A stretch of DNA of 64,000 bases from Corallococcus sp. NCRR (GTDB lineage: Bacteria > Myxococcota > Myxococcia > Myxococcales > Myxococcaceae), in contig NZ_CP114039.1 of the NCBI RefSeq assembly GCF_026965535.1, positions 6,510,001-6,574,000 on the forward strand, given 5' to 3'. Made by a program: the position numbers and the translations under genes. Below, piece after piece: positions 14,571-23,251 of this stretch (the stretch's first letter is position 1; each line of letters starts with the position of its first letter). A model generated the notes under the pieces. That model was not told the DNA's origin. It was given only the letters and a program-made list of their open reading frames with translations, and made no database searches.

Positions 14571-17500
14571 ATGTCCCAGCCCCGCCGCCGCGCTCCCGAG
14601 GGGCAGCGCCCGCCTCCCGCCCCGTCCCTGATGGAACCCGCGGACTTCTTCGTCCTGCGCACTCCGCTCCTGCCCTTCGACGCAGTGGAGCAGTGGAGCT
14701 CGCAGCTCACCGCGCCGCACGCCACCGGGTCGCTCGCGAACGCGCTGGACGCGGATCGCACGCTGTTACGCACGCGGCTGCGCGCGTACGTGGAGCGGCC
14801 GGAGGTTCGCGAGGCCCTCTTCGTCGCGTCGCCTTCACTGGAGGAGGGGCTGCCGCTCTGGTTCCAGTCGCCGGACAGCGAGTACGGGCTCAAGGTGGAG
14901 CGGGCCCTGGTGCGCTACTTCCTGCGCATGGCGGGGCGCTGCACGCCCTTCGGTCTCTTCGCGTCGTGCTCCGTGGGGCGTCTGGGCGCGCGCACGCACC
15001 TGGCGGTGGCGGACGCACGCGAGTGCCAGCGCGACACGCGTCTGGATATGGACTACCTCACGCGGCTGGTGGGGGCGCTGGTGCGCCATCCGGCCCTGCA
15101 CGAGGTGCTGCGCTACCGTCCCAATGGCAGCCTGTACCGCGCGGCCGGGCGGCTTCGCTACGTGGAGACGCGGCACGCAGGCGCGGTGCGCCGGCACCAC
15201 CTGTCCTCGGTGCGGCCGGATGCGTACCTGGAAGCGGTGCTGGAGAGCGCGCGCGCAGGAGCCCGGCCGGAGCAATTGGTGCGGACGCTGGTGGCGCTGG
15301 ACGCAGAGGTGGATGCCCACGAGGCCGCTGAGTACGTGCGCACGCTCGTGGACAACGATCTGCTGGTGCCGGAGCTGGCCGTGCCCGTCACCGGGCCGGA
15401 GCCGCTCCCGTACCTGGTGGAGCGGTTGCGCGTGCTGGCGCAAGAGGCGGGCCCGGGTGAGGCCGCGCGGGTGGCGATGGATGCGGCCACGTGCCTGGCG
15501 GACGTTGGAGATCACCTGACCAGACTGGATGCGGAAGGTCCAGGCCGGTCGAAGGAGGCCTACGTCGCCATCGCCACGCGGCTCGAGGCGCTTCCCGTGA
15601 AGGTGGAGCTCCCGCGCCTCTTCCAGGTGGACCTCTACCGTCCGGCGCCCGGCGCCACGCTGGGGCCGGAGGTGCTGGCGGAGGTGACGCGCGCGGTGGA
15701 GCTCGTCCGGCACATGGGGCCTCAGGTGGGCCGCTCGCCGCTGAGCGCGTTCTGCGAGGCCTTCACCCGCCGCTACGAGGGCCGCGAGGTGCCGCTGCTG
15801 GAGGCGCTCGACGAGGAGTCCGGCGTGGGCTTCCAGGTGTCCAACGCGCCCGCCGCGGATGGGGCGCCGCTGTTGCGCGGGCTGGCGTTCCCCGCCGCGA
15901 CGGAAGCCGGAGGGGTGTTTGGCGCGCGCGAGCTGCACCTGATGCGCCGGCTGACCGGCAGCCCTGGCGCCCGCGTGCTGACGCTGGGCGAGGAGGACCT
16001 GAAGGCGCTGTCCTCGGAGAAGGCCGCGCCGCCGCCGGACGCCATCTCCGTGGGCTTCAGCGTGCTGGCCGGCTCGGACGAGGCCTTCACGCGAGGCGAC
16101 TTCTCGCTGGTGCTGCGCGGCGCGGGAGGGCCCTCTGGCGCCAACACCCTGGGCCGCTTCTGTCATGGGGATGAGGCGCTGCGCGACGCGGTGGGGCGGC
16201 ACCTGCGCGCCGAGGAGGCGCTCCGCCCGGACGCCGTCTTCGCGGAGGTGGTGCACCTGCCGGAGGGGCGCATCGGCAACGTGCTGCTGCGGCCCCAACT
16301 GCGCGGGCACGAGATTCCCTTCCTGGGAGCCTCCGGTGCGCCCGACGCGCGGCAGATCCCGGTGGAGGACCTGCGGGTGTCGGTGGTGGATGGGCGCGTG
16401 GTGCTGCGCTCGAAGCGGCTGGGCCGCGAGGTGCTGCCGAGGCTCACCACCGCGCACAACTTCTCCCGGGGCCTGGGCGTCTACCGCTTCCTGTGCATGC
16501 TCCAGCACGAGGGACGCGCGGTGGGCCTGTCGTGGAGCTGGGGCGCGCTGGAGGGTCTGGATTTCCTGCCGCGGGTGGTGTCCGGCCGGGTGGTGTTGTC
16601 ACTGGCGAGGTGGCGGCTGGGGCCGGACGTGTTGAAGCCGCTGAGCGCGGCGCGAGGCGAGGAGTGCTTCCGCGCCGTGCAGGCGCTTCGCGAGCGGCTG
16701 GGCTTGCCGCGCCACGTGGCGCTGGTGAATGGCGACAACGTGCTGCCGCTGGACCTGGACAACGTCCTGTGCGTGGAGACGCTCGCGTCGCTGGTGAAGG
16801 ACAGCGCCCGCGCCGTGCTGCGCGAGCAACTGGTCGGGCCGGACGCGCTGTGCGCCCACGGCCCGGAGGGACGCTTCGTCCATGAGCTGTTCCTCCCCAT
16901 GGTGCGGCGTCAGGAGCCCACGGTCTCCGCGCCGGCCCCGCGCCAGGCTCCCGCCGCGGGCGCCCCCCGGCACTTCGCGCCCGGCTCGGAGTGGCTCTAC
17001 GCGAAGCTGTACGCGGGCACCGCTGGCGCGGATGACGTGCTGTGCGACGCGGTGGCGCCGCTGGTGGAGCGGCTCGTCCGCGAGGGCGTGGTGGACCGCT
17101 GGTTCTTCATCCGCTTCGAGGATCCGGACTGGCACTTGCGCCTGCGGCTGCACGGGGATCCGGCCCGCCTGCACCGGGACGCACTGCCCGCGCTGTCCGC
17201 CGCGGTGGCGCCGCTGGCTCGGGAGGGCGTGGTGTGGAAGGTGCAGCTCGACACGTACGAGCGGGAGCTGGAGCGCTACGGTGGTCCGGAGGGCATGGCC
17301 CTGGCCGAGGAGCTGTTCCACGTGGACAGCGACGCGGTGCTGAAGCTGATGGCGCTGCTGGACGGTGACGCGGGCGCGGAGGCCCGGTGGCAGCTCACCC
17401 TGCGGGGCATGGATTTGCTGCTGGACGACCTGGGTCTGGACCTCCGCGCGAAGCTGACGGTGGCCGAGCGCTCCCGCGACTACTTCGGGCGGGAGTTCCG

Positions 17501-17855
17501 CATGGACACGGCTTTCACGCACCAGCTCGGTGCCCGCTACCGGCAGGCCCGCGCCGCACTGGAGGCGGCCTGGGCTCCAGACGCGGAAGAAGGCCCGCTG
17601 CTCGTCGAGGGCCTCGCCGTGCTGCGCGAACGTTCGGAGCGGCTTGCCCCCGTGCGGCGGCGCCTGGTGGCGGCCTCCCATGAGGGCCGGCTCGGCGTGG
17701 CGCTGCCCGCGCTGGCTGGAACCCTGCTGCACATGCACGCCAACCGGATGCTGCGCTCGGCGGCGCGCGCGCAGGAGCTGGTGCTCTACGACTTCCTCGC
17801 CCGGATGTACCAATCCCAGCTCGCGCGCGCCCGCGCGCAGGAGCCGCGCCCATGA
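14571..17855 (+). CDS. lanB: Lantibiotic dehydratase LanB (glutamylation and elimination domains)
   Basis: A 1,094-aa full-length class I dehydratase. It glutamylates Ser/Thr of the core using glutamyl-tRNA, then eliminates glutamate to give Dha/Dhb. The N-terminal Lant_dehydr domain starts at about residue 20 (PADFFVLRTPLLPFD) and includes the family motif RYFLRMAGRCTPFGLFASCS at about 118-137. The C-terminal SpaB_C-like elimination domain begins at about 800 (EWLYAKLYAGTAGADDVLCD, then RWFFIRFEDPDWHLRLRLHG). ATG 14571 is chosen because the conserved sequence begins soon after it and the in-frame upstream part runs through the attenuator hairpin. The stop overlaps the lanC start (ATGA), implying translational coupling. 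Confidence 0.93.
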   Translation: MSQPRRRAPEGQRPPPAPSLMEPADFFVLRTPLLPFDAVEQWSSQLTAPHATGSLANALDADRTLLRTRLRAYVERPEVREALFVASPSLEEGLPLWFQSPDSEYGLKVERALVRYFLRMAGRCTPFGLFASCSVGRLGARTHLAVADARECQRDTRLDMDYLTRLVGALVRHPALHEVLRYRPNGSLYRAAGRLRYVETRHAGAVRRHHLSSVRPDAYLEAVLESARAGARPEQLVRTLVALDAEVDAHEAAEYVRTLVDNDLLVPELAVPVTGPEPLPYLVERLRVLAQEAGPGEAARVAMDAATCLADVGDHLTRLDAEGPGRSKEAYVAIATRLEALPVKVELPRLFQVDLYRPAPGATLGPEVLAEVTRAVELVRHMGPQVGRSPLSAFCEAFTRRYEGREVPLLEALDEESGVGFQVSNAPAADGAPLLRGLAFPAATEAGGVFGARELHLMRRLTGSPGARVLTLGEEDLKALSSEKAAPPPDAISVGFSVLAGSDEAFTRGDFSLVLRGAGGPSGANTLGRFCHGDEALRDAVGRHLRAEEALRPDAVFAEVVHLPEGRIGNVLLRPQLRGHEIPFLGASGAPDARQIPVEDLRVSVVDGRVVLRSKRLGREVLPRLTTAHNFSRGLGVYRFLCMLQHEGRAVGLSWSWGALEGLDFLPRVVSGRVVLSLARWRLGPDVLKPLSAARGEECFRAVQALRERLGLPRHVALVNGDNVLPLDLDNVLCVETLASLVKDSARAVLREQLVGPDALCAHGPEGRFVHELFLPMVRRQEPTVSAPAPRQAPAAGAPRHFAPGSEWLYAKLYAGTAGADDVLCDAVAPLVERLVREGVVDRWFFIRFEDPDWHLRLRLHGDPARLHRDALPALSAAVAPLAREGVVWKVQLDTYERELERYGGPEGMALAEELFHVDSDAVLKLMALLDGDAGAEARWQLTLRGMDLLLDDLGLDLRAKLTVAERSRDYFGREFRMDTAFTHQLGARYRQARAALEAAWAPDAEEGPLLVEGLAVLRERSERLAPVRRRLVAASHEGRLGVALPALAGTLLHMHANRMLRSAARAQELVLYDFLARMYQSQLARARAQEPRP

Positions 17856-19165
17856 TGGCCCATTCCATCCGTCCCCCACAGGAGTCCCCCCGGTGGTGGC
17901 CGCTGCTCACCGGCTCGCTGGCGGACCAGGCCGCGGAGACGGTGCGTGCCATCACCTCCGAGCTGCACAAGCCCTTCACCCACAAGGGCGCGCGCATCGC
18001 GGAGCGTCTGTCGAGCCAGGCGCTGCTGCACGGCTACCTGGCTCGCGTGTGGCCCGGGGGAGATGATCCGGAGCACGCGGCGCGCTTCCTGGACGGGGCG
18101 CTGGATGAAGTGGGGCGCCGGGGGATGCGCCCGGCGCTGCATGGCGGCTTCGTCCAGGTGTCGTGGGTGCTGCACCACCTGGGCGCGCACCTGCTGCCGG
18201 ATCAACTGGGCGCGGAGGATGATCCGCTGGAGGACGTGGAGGCGGCGCTGGAGGACGTCCTGGGCGTCGAGCGCTGGGTGCAGCATTACGATCTCATCGC
18301 CGGGCTGGTGGGCCTGGGCGTCTTCGCGCTGGAGCGGCTGCCGGGGGCCCGGGCGCGGCGGTGCCTGGAGCGCGTCGTCCACCACCTGCTGGCCGTGTCG
18401 GAGCTGGGGCCGCAAGGACGCGCGTGGCGGACCCCTCCGGAGCTCATCCCCACGTCCACCCGCAAGAAGCAGCAGGACGGCGGTTACAACCTGGGCGTGG
18501 CCCACGGCAACCCGGGCGTGGTGGGCCTGCTGGCGGCCGCGTGGGCGCACGGCGTCGACCGGGCGCGGGTGGGGCCCGCGCTGGAGGAGGCGGTGCGATG
18601 GCTGCTCGCGCAGAGGCAGCCGGAGGGCTCGCTGTCCGCCTTCGCCTACTACGCGGACGACGAAGTGCGGCGCTCCCAGGTGTCGCGGGGCGCGTGGTGC
18701 TACGGGGATCCGGGCGTGGCCGCGACGCTGCTGATGGCCGCGCGAGCGGTGGGCAACGCGGAGTGGGAGCGGGTGGCGGTGGAGACGGGCCTGCGCGCGG
18801 TGCGCCGACCCGAGGAGACGCGCGACGTGATGGACGGCGGCCTGTGCCACGGCGAGGCCGGGCTGGCGCACCTGTTCCACCGCATGTATCGGCTGACGGG
18901 GGAGGAGGCCTTCGGCCGCGAGGCGCGCGAGTGCTTCGCGAGGCTCCTGGCGCGGCGCGTGCCCGGAGAAGGCGTCGGCGGCTACGCGGTGTGGTTCCCC
19001 CGCGAGATCTATCCGGACCGGGTGGAGGACAACGCCAGCTTCCTGACGGGCTCGGTGGGCATCGCGCTCGCGCTGCTGGCGGCCATCAGCGACGAGGAGC
19101 CGGCGTGGGATCGGATGCTGCTCGCGTCCTTCCGTCCGCCGTTGGAGCCGGGACATGGCCGCTGA
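17852..19165 (+). CDS. lanC: Lanthipeptide cyclase LanC
   Basis: A 437-aa zinc-dependent cyclase that adds core Cys thiols to Dha/Dhb to form (methyl)lanthionine rings. Zinc ligands are visible: Cys283 in RGAWCYGDPGVA, and Cys332-His333 in GGLCHGEAGLAHLF. The catalytic His lies in GGYNLGVAHGNPGVVGLLAA. This is the six-fold alpha-toroid arrangement of LanC. ATG 17852 overlaps the lanB stop by four bases, and a second ATG lies at 17855. The 3' end overlaps the next gene by 11 bp. Confidence 0.93.
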   Translation: MMAHSIRPPQESPRWWPLLTGSLADQAAETVRAITSELHKPFTHKGARIAERLSSQALLHGYLARVWPGGDDPEHAARFLDGALDEVGRRGMRPALHGGFVQVSWVLHHLGAHLLPDQLGAEDDPLEDVEAALEDVLGVERWVQHYDLIAGLVGLGVFALERLPGARARRCLERVVHHLLAVSELGPQGRAWRTPPELIPTSTRKKQQDGGYNLGVAHGNPGVVGLLAAAWAHGVDRARVGPALEEAVRWLLAQRQPEGSLSAFAYYADDEVRRSQVSRGAWCYGDPGVAATLLMAARAVGNAEWERVAVETGLRAVRRPEETRDVMDGGLCHGEAGLAHLFHRMYRLTGEEAFGREARECFARLLARRVPGEGVGGYAVWFPREIYPDRVEDNASFLTGSVGIALALLAAISDEEPAWDRMLLASFRPPLEPGHGR

Positions 19166-19715
19166 GGACGGGAGCACACCCTTCAGGCGCGAGGCCCTGG
19201 AGCGCCACGCGCGCGGGTCCGCCGTGGAGCGGGCGACGCTGGAGCATCCGGGATGGGTGCGCTGGCTGCCATTGCCCTTGGCGATAGCGCTCGCGGGCCT
19301 GGGGCTCTTCGCGACGCGCGTGCCGGTGGCCCGCGTGGTGAGCGTCCCAGGTGTGGTGGAGGTGCTGTCCCAGGGCGCTCCACCCGAGGGCGAAGCTCGG
19401 ACGCGGCTGTTCTTCTCCGTGCCCGGCCCGCACCAGGGCGCGCTGCGTCCTGGGCTGCGAGTGCGAGCACGGATGGCGCAGGGGCCGCGCGACTACGAGG
19501 TGGAGTGGGTGGACACGGAGCCACGTGGGCCGGGTGCGTTCAACGGGGCGCTCGGAAAGCTGGCCTCGGGCGTGCTCGTCCGGGCGCACGAGGTCTCGTC
19601 CGCGAGTGGCGAGGCGTCGGGCCCCCCGGGCACCCCGGGCACGGTCGAAGTGCAGGTGGGCACGGAGTCGCTGCTGGCCGCGCTGTGGACGCAAGTTCGC
19701 GGCGGGCGGAGGTGA
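19155..19715 (+). CDS. Short HlyD-like membrane protein (export adaptor candidate)
   Basis: A 186-aa protein with one membrane span at about 37-54 (WLPLPLAIALAGLGLFAT). The segment before it (PFRREALERHARGSAVERAT) resembles the N-terminus of HlyD-type adaptors in bacteriocin export loci. What follows is a short beta-rich domain, without the long coiled-coil hairpin and lipoyl halves of a full adaptor (usually about 400 aa). Its position between lanC (11-bp overlap) and the C39 transporter (3-bp gap) ties it to export. It could be a reduced adaptor or an accessory subunit. Confidence 0.65.
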   Translation: MAAEDGSTPFRREALERHARGSAVERATLEHPGWVRWLPLPLAIALAGLGLFATRVPVARVVSVPGVVEVLSQGAPPEGEARTRLFFSVPGPHQGALRPGLRVRARMAQGPRDYEVEWVDTEPRGPGAFNGALGKLASGVLVRAHEVSSASGEASGPPGTPGTVEVQVGTESLLAALWTQVRGGRR

Positions 19716-19718
19716 GCC

Positions 19719-21908
19719 ATGGGAGCGTGGCGTGAGCTGAAGCGGCGGTGGCGCCGGGTGCCGTTCCTCCAGCAGTTCACCGCGGCGGACTGCGGCCCCA
19801 CGTGCCTGGCCATGGTGCTCGCGTACCATGGCGCCCCCGCGCGGCCCGCGGAGGTGCGCGGGGCGGTGGGGGCGGGGCGTGGTGGCGCGCACGCACTGGC
19901 GCTGGTGGAGGCGGCGAAGCGCTTCGGCCTGGACGCGCGTGGGGTGAGCGTGGGCATGGACGAACTGCCCGCGCTGGACCGCGGCTCCATCCTCCACTGG
20001 GAGTTCAACCACTACGTCGTCTTCGACGGGCTGTGGCGGGGTGGGGTGGACGTGGTGGACCCGGCGCTGGGACGGAGGCGGCTGTCCTGGGACGCGTTCC
20101 GCGACGCCTTCACCGGCGTGGCGCTGCTGTTCGAGCCCACGCCCGCGCTCCGTGGAGGCCACACGCGGCCGGCCCTGCTGCGCCGCCTGCCTGCGCTGCT
20201 GCGCGGGCACGCAGGCAACTGGACGCGCATCTTCGCGGTGTCGCTGGTGCTGCAGGTGCTGTCCCTGGTGCTGCCCTTCCTCACGGGCATGGCGGTGGAC
20301 CGGGTGGTGCCGCGTCAGGACACGAGCCTGCTGGCCGCGCTCGGGGTGGGCGTGGGGCTGGTGCTGGTGTGCCACGTCCTGGCCACGTCGCTGCGCTCGG
20401 CCCTGCTGGTGCGGCTGCGCGTGGCGCTGGACGTGGGCATGGCGGGCCAGTTGGTGCGGCACCTGGTGTCGCTGCCGTATGCCTTCCTCCAGCAGCGCTC
20501 GTCGGGCGACCTGATGATGCGCATCAACAGCCTGGCCATCATCCGCGAGGCGCTGGGCTCGGCCACGCTGGCGGTGATGCTGGACGGGCTGCTCATCGTG
20601 TCCTCGGTGGCGATGCTGGCGGGCCTGAGCCGGCCTCTGCTCCTGGCGGTGGGGGCGGTTGCGGTGGCGCAGGTGCTGGTGCTGCTGCTGACACGCCGCC
20701 AGCGCGAGGAGTTGCTGGCCAGCGAGATGCACGCCCAGGCGAAGTCCCAGGACTTCACGGTGGAGATGCTGTCCGGCATGGAGGTGCTGAAGTCCTCCGG
20801 CGCGCAGGGACAGGCGGTGGGGCACTGGGAGGAGCTCTACACGCGGCAGCTCAATGCCTCTTCGCGCAAGCGCTACTACCAGGGCGTGGTGGACGCGCTG
20901 GCGGCGGGGCTCCAGGTGGGCGCGCCCTCCGTGTTGCTGGGCACGGGGCTCTGGCAGGTGCTGCGCGGCGAGCTGACGCTGGGGGCGATGCTGACAGCGC
21001 AGGCATTGGCCCTGGGCGCGCTGGCCCCGCTGGCTTCCCTGGTCGCGGTGGGCGGGCAGTTGCAGCTCGCGGGCAGCTATCTGGAGCGCATCGACGATCT
21101 GCTGGAGACGGCCCCGGAGCAGGACGCGCGGAAGGTGCGGCCCGCGCCGAAGCTGGCGGGCGGCATCACCGTGGAGGGCGTCCGCTTCCGCTACGGCGCG
21201 CTGGAGTCACCGTCCCTGCACGACGTGTCGCTGAGGATCGCCCCGGGGCAGTGGGCGGCCATCGTCGGCCCCTCCGGCGGAGGCAAGTCCACGCTGGCGC
21301 GCGTGCTGTTGGGGTTGTACCGGCCGGAGGCGGGGCGGGTGCTCTTCGACGGGATGGACCTGACGGAGCTGGAGAGCGACTCGGTGCGCCAGCAGTTGGG
21401 CATCGTGGTGCAGGACACGCGGCTGTTCAACGCGTCGGTGCGCAGCAACATCGCCTTCGCGGATCCGTCCATCCCGCTGTCCGCCGTGGTGGACGCGGCG
21501 ACGCGCGCGGGCATCCACGAGGACATCCTCGCGCTGCCGCTGGGCTACGACACACCCCTGGGAGACCAGGGGGCCAGCCTGTCCGGAGGACAGCGGCAGC
21601 GGCTGGCCCTGGCGCGCGCGCTGGTGCGCCGGCCCTCGGTGCTGCTCCTGGACGAAGCGACGAGCGCGCTGGACGCCGTCACCGAGCGGCGCGTGCAGCA
21701 GGCGCTTCAATCCCTCTCATGCACCCGCGTCACCATCGCCCACCGGCTGAGCACCGTGGCCGGCGCGGACATCCTCTTCGTCATGGAGAAGGGCCGCATC
21801 GTGGAGCAGGGCACGCACGCGGAGCTGCTCGCGCGAGGTGGGGCCTACGCACGGCTCGTGCAGGCCCAGCTCGAAATGCCCTCACGCCCCAAGGCGCTCG
21901 CGGGCTGA
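19719..21908 (+). CDS. lanT: Peptidase C39-containing ABC transporter LanT
   Basis: A 729-aa AMS/PCAT transporter that cuts the leader after GG and exports the core. The N-terminal C39 peptidase has Cys25 (FTAADCGPTC), His98 (FNHYVVF) and Asp114 (VDVVDPALG). Membrane spans cover about 160-430. The ATPase has Walker A GPSGGGKST at 517-525, a signature LSGGQRQR and Walker B VLLLDEATSALD. All catalytic residues are present. GGAGG overlapping the previous stop serves ATG 19719, so translation is probably coupled to the adaptor gene. It is the last gene of the operon. Confidence 0.93.
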   Translation: MGAWRELKRRWRRVPFLQQFTAADCGPTCLAMVLAYHGAPARPAEVRGAVGAGRGGAHALALVEAAKRFGLDARGVSVGMDELPALDRGSILHWEFNHYVVFDGLWRGGVDVVDPALGRRRLSWDAFRDAFTGVALLFEPTPALRGGHTRPALLRRLPALLRGHAGNWTRIFAVSLVLQVLSLVLPFLTGMAVDRVVPRQDTSLLAALGVGVGLVLVCHVLATSLRSALLVRLRVALDVGMAGQLVRHLVSLPYAFLQQRSSGDLMMRINSLAIIREALGSATLAVMLDGLLIVSSVAMLAGLSRPLLLAVGAVAVAQVLVLLLTRRQREELLASEMHAQAKSQDFTVEMLSGMEVLKSSGAQGQAVGHWEELYTRQLNASSRKRYYQGVVDALAAGLQVGAPSVLLGTGLWQVLRGELTLGAMLTAQALALGALAPLASLVAVGGQLQLAGSYLERIDDLLETAPEQDARKVRPAPKLAGGITVEGVRFRYGALESPSLHDVSLRIAPGQWAAIVGPSGGGKSTLARVLLGLYRPEAGRVLFDGMDLTELESDSVRQQLGIVVQDTRLFNASVRSNIAFADPSIPLSAVVDAATRAGIHEDILALPLGYDTPLGDQGASLSGGQRQRLALARALVRRPSVLLLDEATSALDAVTERRVQQALQSLSCTRVTIAHRLSTVAGADILFVMEKGRIVEQGTHAELLARGGAYARLVQAQLEMPSRPKALAG

Positions 21909-21968
21909 CGTCTCACCCAGAGGTTGGCTTTGCGTTGGAACGGGCGCAACATGGCCGGGGGGGAACCA

Positions 21969-23135
21969 ATGAAAGGCAAAGCCGTCATGAGTTCGAAGAC
22001 AACCTTCCGACGCTACGGAGCGCTGTCCTTGCTGGTGGGAGGGTTGCTGCTGACGTCCTGTGAGAAGGACCCGGCGAAGCCCGAGCCGGTTCCGGACGCC
22101 GGGTCGGGAGTGCTGAATCCCGGGGACAGCGGGGAAGGGGAACTGACGGAGGCGGAGCCGTTGAGCAGCCACGAACTGGCCACGCAGGCCGGACACTTCT
22201 ACCGGTTCTCCTGCCAGGCGGACACCCTGCCTGGCTGCGAGGTGCGGAGGCTCGATCCGGTCACGCTGGAGCCCCTCCCGCCCGTCACCTACAAGGCTTA
22301 CGCCGACTCCACCATCACCTGGCGTGCGGCATTGGATGAGACCGTCATCGTGGACGTGCGCGCGTCCATCAACTCGTCGGTCAAGTTCGGCCGGTACACC
22401 TTCGACTTCACCGAGCCCCAGGACGCCGAGGGCGACACGGTGCAGGACGCCGTCTCCAAGGCGGTCCCGTCGGAGTTCAGCGGCGTCCTGAACGCCCCGT
22501 TCCCGGACGACGTGGATGTCTTCCGGTTCTCCATTCCAAAGGGACACATCCTGTCGGTGCGCTGCGCCGGGCCGAACTTCGGCCCCCAATCGGAGATGGT
22601 GAGGGCGGATGGCACCGTGCTCAACACGTACTCCTACTCGGGGCCCAGGGACGGGGAGGTTGCGCTGTCCGGCGAGAACGACACCGGAGAGGATCTCTAC
22701 GTGCGTGTCTTCTCCAGGGCGGGGAAGGGAGGAGGGGCGGTGGAGGGCTATCAGTGCACGGCGGGGGACAGCGGGCTGGACGACCATCCGGATGCGCCGC
22801 CAGAGGCCACGGTGGTGACGGTGCCCTCGACGACCGATGTGTCGTTCTGGCCCGTGGGCGACGTGGACGTGCTCGCGGTGGACCTCGTGGAAGGTCACAA
22901 GTACCGGCTCTCCTCGCAGGGGACCGCCCCCTTCTATGCAGGCACGACGGTGCTGGATGCCCAGGGCGCCATCGTCGCGGAGAGCCTGGAGAGTGACTAT
23001 CCGCCGGGCACGGAGTTCACGGCGCCTGCCACCGCGCGCTACTTCCTCTCGCTTCGGCGCGTCCGGGGGGGCGGTGTCTATAAGTTCTTCTTCCCAAGGG
23101 ACTTCACATACAGCATCGCCGAGGTCGCGCCGTAG
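21969..23135 (+). CDS. Lipoprotein with PPC-like beta domains
   Basis: A 388-aa predicted lipoprotein. A basic start and a hydrophobic run (YGALSLLVGGLLLTSCEK) give a clear lipobox with Cys as the mature N-terminus, then a linker rich in Pro, Asp, Gly and Glu. The mature part seems to hold three beta-sandwich repeats, each with a D(V)DVxxF/LxV-type strand (for example DDVDVFRFSIPKGHILSVRC and GDVDVLAVDLVEGHKYRLSS), like bacterial pre-peptidase C-terminal domains. ATG 21969 has a G-run in front; ATG 21987 is the alternative. It lies 60 bp after the transporter gene on the same strand, so co-transcription is possible, but nothing else links it to the lanthipeptide. Confidence 0.75.
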   Translation: MKGKAVMSSKTTFRRYGALSLLVGGLLLTSCEKDPAKPEPVPDAGSGVLNPGDSGEGELTEAEPLSSHELATQAGHFYRFSCQADTLPGCEVRRLDPVTLEPLPPVTYKAYADSTITWRAALDETVIVDVRASINSSVKFGRYTFDFTEPQDAEGDTVQDAVSKAVPSEFSGVLNAPFPDDVDVFRFSIPKGHILSVRCAGPNFGPQSEMVRADGTVLNTYSYSGPRDGEVALSGENDTGEDLYVRVFSRAGKGGGAVEGYQCTAGDSGLDDHPDAPPEATVVTVPSTTDVSFWPVGDVDVLAVDLVEGHKYRLSSQGTAPFYAGTTVLDAQGAIVAESLESDYPPGTEFTAPATARYFLSLRRVRGGGVYKFFFPRDFTYSIAEVAP

Positions 23136-23169
23136 CCGTTGAGCGGATGCAACACCGGCGAAGGGTCGC

Positions 23170-23198
23170 TTGACAGCCTCACGACACGCGGGAAGGGT
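23170..23198 (+). promoter_or_regulatory. Possible sigma-70-type promoter for the porin gene
   Basis: A perfect TTGACA at 23170-23175, followed after 17 bases by AAGGGT, a poor -10. It lies about 55-80 bp before the porin start in an intergenic stretch. Confidence 0.3.
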
Positions 23199-23251
23199 GC
23201 CTGCCCGGCGCCCCCTCCCGTCCCTGGCGTCCCTCGACTGAAAGGTCCCGC

